DNA of 64,000 nucleotides from Sisyra terminalis (Eukaryota; Arthropoda; Insecta; Neuroptera; Sisyridae), in contig OY292278.1 in NCBI GenBank assembly GCA_958496175.1, positions 10,974,001 through 11,038,000 of the forward strand. The letters are read 5' to 3'. The notes under the pieces are model-generated. The model did no database searches. It was not told where the DNA came from and saw only the letters and a list, made by a program, of their open reading frames with translations. The first letter of the stretch is position 1; each line of letters opens with the position of its first letter. The translations under genes and the position numbers were made by a program. Shown one piece after another: positions 62,101 through 64,000 of the stretch.

Positions 62101-64000
62101 GTCTTAAATATTCTGCTTAATTTTAGCAAAAGAAACCATCCCTTATATCCATTTTATGAACTGGAAAATAGTCTTTTTTGAAACTTTGAAACGATATTGC
62201 GGGTGTCCTTTTGCACACAGAGCTAAAATTCTTTCACATTACTACTCAGGTTAGAGTGTTGTTTGATAATCCATTGATGCAATATATCCTTATGAGGAAA
62301 TCGCACCCCTCAAAAACGACCAATTTTAAGGGCAAATTTGGTGCATGTGTTTCTACATCCTTAACTTTCCGTTTTAATTTCCCAAGGATCTAGCCGTTAA
62401 ATTCGAATTTTTTTCATGCACTTCGGTTAAGCATGATTCAGTCTTAAATATTCTGCTTAATTTTAGCAAAAGAAACCATCCCTTATATCCTTTTTATGAA
62501 CTGGAAAATAGTCTTTTTTGAAACTTTGAAACGATATTGCGGGTGTCCTTTTGCACACAGAGCTAAAATTCTTTCACATTACTACTCACGTTAGAGTGTT
62601 GTTTGATAATCCATTCATGCAATATATCCTTATAAGGAAATCGCACCCCTCAAAAACGACCAATTTTAAGGGCAAATTTGGTGAAGGTGTTTCTACATCC
62701 TTAACTTTCCGTTTTAATTTCTCAAGGATCTAGCCGTTAAATTCGAATTTTTTTATTGCACTTCGGTTAAGCATCATTCAGTCTTAAATATTCTGCTTAA
62801 TTTTAGCAAAAGAAACCATCCCTTATATCCTTTTTATGAACTGGAAAATAGTCTTTTTTGAAACATTGAAACGATATTGCGGGTGTCCTTTTGCACACAG
62901 AGCTAAAATTCCTTCACATTACTTCTCACCCTAGAGTGTTGTTTGTGAATCCATTGATGCAATATATCCTTATAAGGAAATCGCACCCCTCAAAAACGAC
63001 CAATTTTAAGGGCAAATTTGGTGCATGTGTTTCTACATCCTTAACTTTCCGTTTTAATTTCCCAAGGATCTAGCCGTTAAATTCGAATTTTTTTCATGCA
63101 CTTCGGTTAAGCATCATTCAGTCTTACATATTTTGCTTAATTTTAGCAAAAGAAACCATCCCTTATATCCATTTTATGAACTGGAAAATAGTCTTTTTTG
63201 AAACTTTGAAACGATATTGCGGGTGTCCTTTTGCACACAGAGCTAAAATTCTTTCACATTACTACTCACGTTAGAGTGTTGTTTGATAATCCATTCATGC
63301 AATATATCCTTATAAGGAAATCGCACCCCTCAAAAACGACCAATTTTAAGGGCAAATTTGGTGCATGTGTTTCTACATCCTTAACTTTCCGTTTTAATTT
63401 CTCAAGGATCTAGCCGTTAAATTCGAATTTTTTTATTGCACTTCGGTTAAGCATCATTCAGTCTTAAATATTCTGCTTAATTTTAGCAAAAGAAACCATC
63501 CCTTATATCCTTTTTATGAACTGGAAAATAGTCTTTTTTGAAACATTGAAACGATATTGCGGGTGTCCTTTTGCACACAGAGCTAAAATTCCTTCACATT
63601 ACTTCTCACCCTAGAGTGTTGTTTGTGAATCCATTGATGCAATATATCCTTATAAGGAAATCGCACCCCTCAAAAACGACCAATTTTAAGGGCAAATTTG
63701 GTGCATGTGTTTCTACATCCTTAACTTTCCGTTTTAATTTCCCAAGGATCTAGCCGTTAAATTCGAATTTTTTTCATGCACTTCGGTTAAGCATCATTCA
63801 GTCTTACATATTCTGCTTAATTTTAGCAAAAGAAACCATCCCTTATATCCATTTTATGAACTGGAAAATAGTCTTTTTTGAAACTTTGAAACGATATTGC
63901 GGGTGTCCTTTTGCACACAGAGCTAAAATTCTTTCACATTACTACTCAGGTTAGAGTGTTGTTTGATAATCCATTGATGCAATATATCCTTATGAGGAAA

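Larger units (their letters stand above)
29910..64000. repeat. Satellite DNA array, about 340-bp monomer, about 100 copies
   Basis: The motif GATATTGCGGGTGTCC recurs every 339-341 bp from about 30,287 (degenerate at 29,936) to the window end, always in the same orientation. One monomer reads, in order: GCGGGTGTCCTTTTGCACAC, TCACGTTAGA, TTGATGCAATATATCCTTAT plus AAGGAAA, CGCACCCCTCAAAAACG, ACATCCTTAACTTTCCG, CAAGGATC, CGGTTAAGCAT, GTCTTAAATATTC and CATCCCTTATATCC. The array is continuous, with no inserted transposon, and leaves the window on the right. Each unit has a 60-78-codon open stretch beginning at TTG. I do not treat these as genes. The length is close to two nucleosome repeats. A pericentromeric or other heterochromatic position is inferred from array size only. 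Confidence 0.97.
44871..64000. repeat. Type B satellite domain (340 bp, no net length change)
   Basis: Units carry CAGAGCTAAAATTCTTTCAC, GTTAGAGTGTTGTTTGATAA, TCCATTGATG, GGAAATCGCACCCCTC, GGGCAAATTTGG and GTGTTTCTACATCC, then GATCTAGCCGTTAAATTCGA and ATTCTGCTTAATTTTAGC. The same base of the unit falls at 44,871 and at 63,571, exactly 55 times 340 bp later, and at every step in between. Variation is almost entirely single-base substitution. Confidence 0.95.

Noticed and set aside
30580..63753. A 60-78-codon open frame repeated in almost every satellite monomer (start HT(E/G)(L/Q)KFF)
   Set aside because: The start codon is TTG, monomer homogenisation keeps any frame open by copying, and some units break it (start lost at 45,211, 48,271 and 61,871; TAG in the unit at 52,691). 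Changes between types A and B do not favour synonymous sites by eye. A formal substitution-rate test between A and B would settle it.
29910..64000. CRISPR-like array
   Set aside because: The repeats are 340 bp and directly adjacent with no unique spacers, in a eukaryotic transposon context. This is satellite DNA.

Overview
The window looks like arthropod, most likely insect, nuclear DNA. It is AT-rich, has no operons or bacterial-style gene packing, and carries decayed Jockey-type LINEs, a Copia-type LTR element, Penelope-like elements (PLEs), a Tc1/mariner-superfamily transposase remnant and MITE-like elements. The order of insect cannot be fixed from the sequence alone. I find no intact protein-coding host gene, no rRNA or tRNA and no CRISPR array.

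Layout. Positions 1 to about 29.9 kb are gene-poor and transposon-rich. In order: a higher-complexity island with a palindromic TATA motif (1-480); degenerate A/T-rich repeats (0.5-1.7 kb); a head-to-head pair of broken PLE copies with hammerhead-like motifs at their outer ends (3.8-5.6 kb); an unrecognised decayed reading frame (5.88-6.33 kb); a 701-bp element with perfect 20-bp terminal inverted repeats between TTAA sites (8.5-9.2 kb); a broken minus-strand DDE transposase (9.25-10.13 kb); a tandem A/T-rich repeat (11.2-12.1 kb); a broken minus-strand Copia polyprotein (about 15.5-16.4 kb); a 251-bp PLE hairpin with two outward hammerhead-like motifs (16.63-16.88 kb); two different decayed Jockey remnants (20.7-21.2 and 21.7-22.5 kb), the second facing an inverted copy of its own 3' end; a 913-bp MITE-like element nested in an older inverted repeat (23.6-24.9 kb); a tandem segmental duplication whose first copy alone holds a 402-bp PLE hairpin (26.26-28.02 kb); and unassigned sequence up to the satellite.

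From about 29.91 kb to the end (about 34 kb, roughly 100 monomers, running off the window) lies one uninterrupted satellite array of about 340 bp per unit. Its left edge has two degenerate, length-variable monomers. Next comes a 'type A' domain with 339-341-bp spacing (30.6-43.5 kb), a mosaic transition (43.2-44.9 kb), and a 'type B' domain in which unit spacing is 340 bp with no net length change for about 19 kb. Both domains contain duplicated blocks offset by 14 monomers (about 4,754 bp in A, 4,760 bp in B), plus nested 2-, 3-, 5- and 7-monomer shifts. Chimeric A/B monomers occur in both orders. Nearly every monomer carries the 12-bp palindrome TCCTTATAAGGA.

The picture is a transition from transposon-rich intergenic DNA into a satellite block, possibly pericentromeric or otherwise heterochromatic. 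The 60-78-codon open stretches repeated in each monomer start at TTG, not ATG, and are most simply a by-product of repeat homogenisation. The most unusual signals are the recurring outward-facing PLE/hammerhead inverted repeats and the structure of the satellite.
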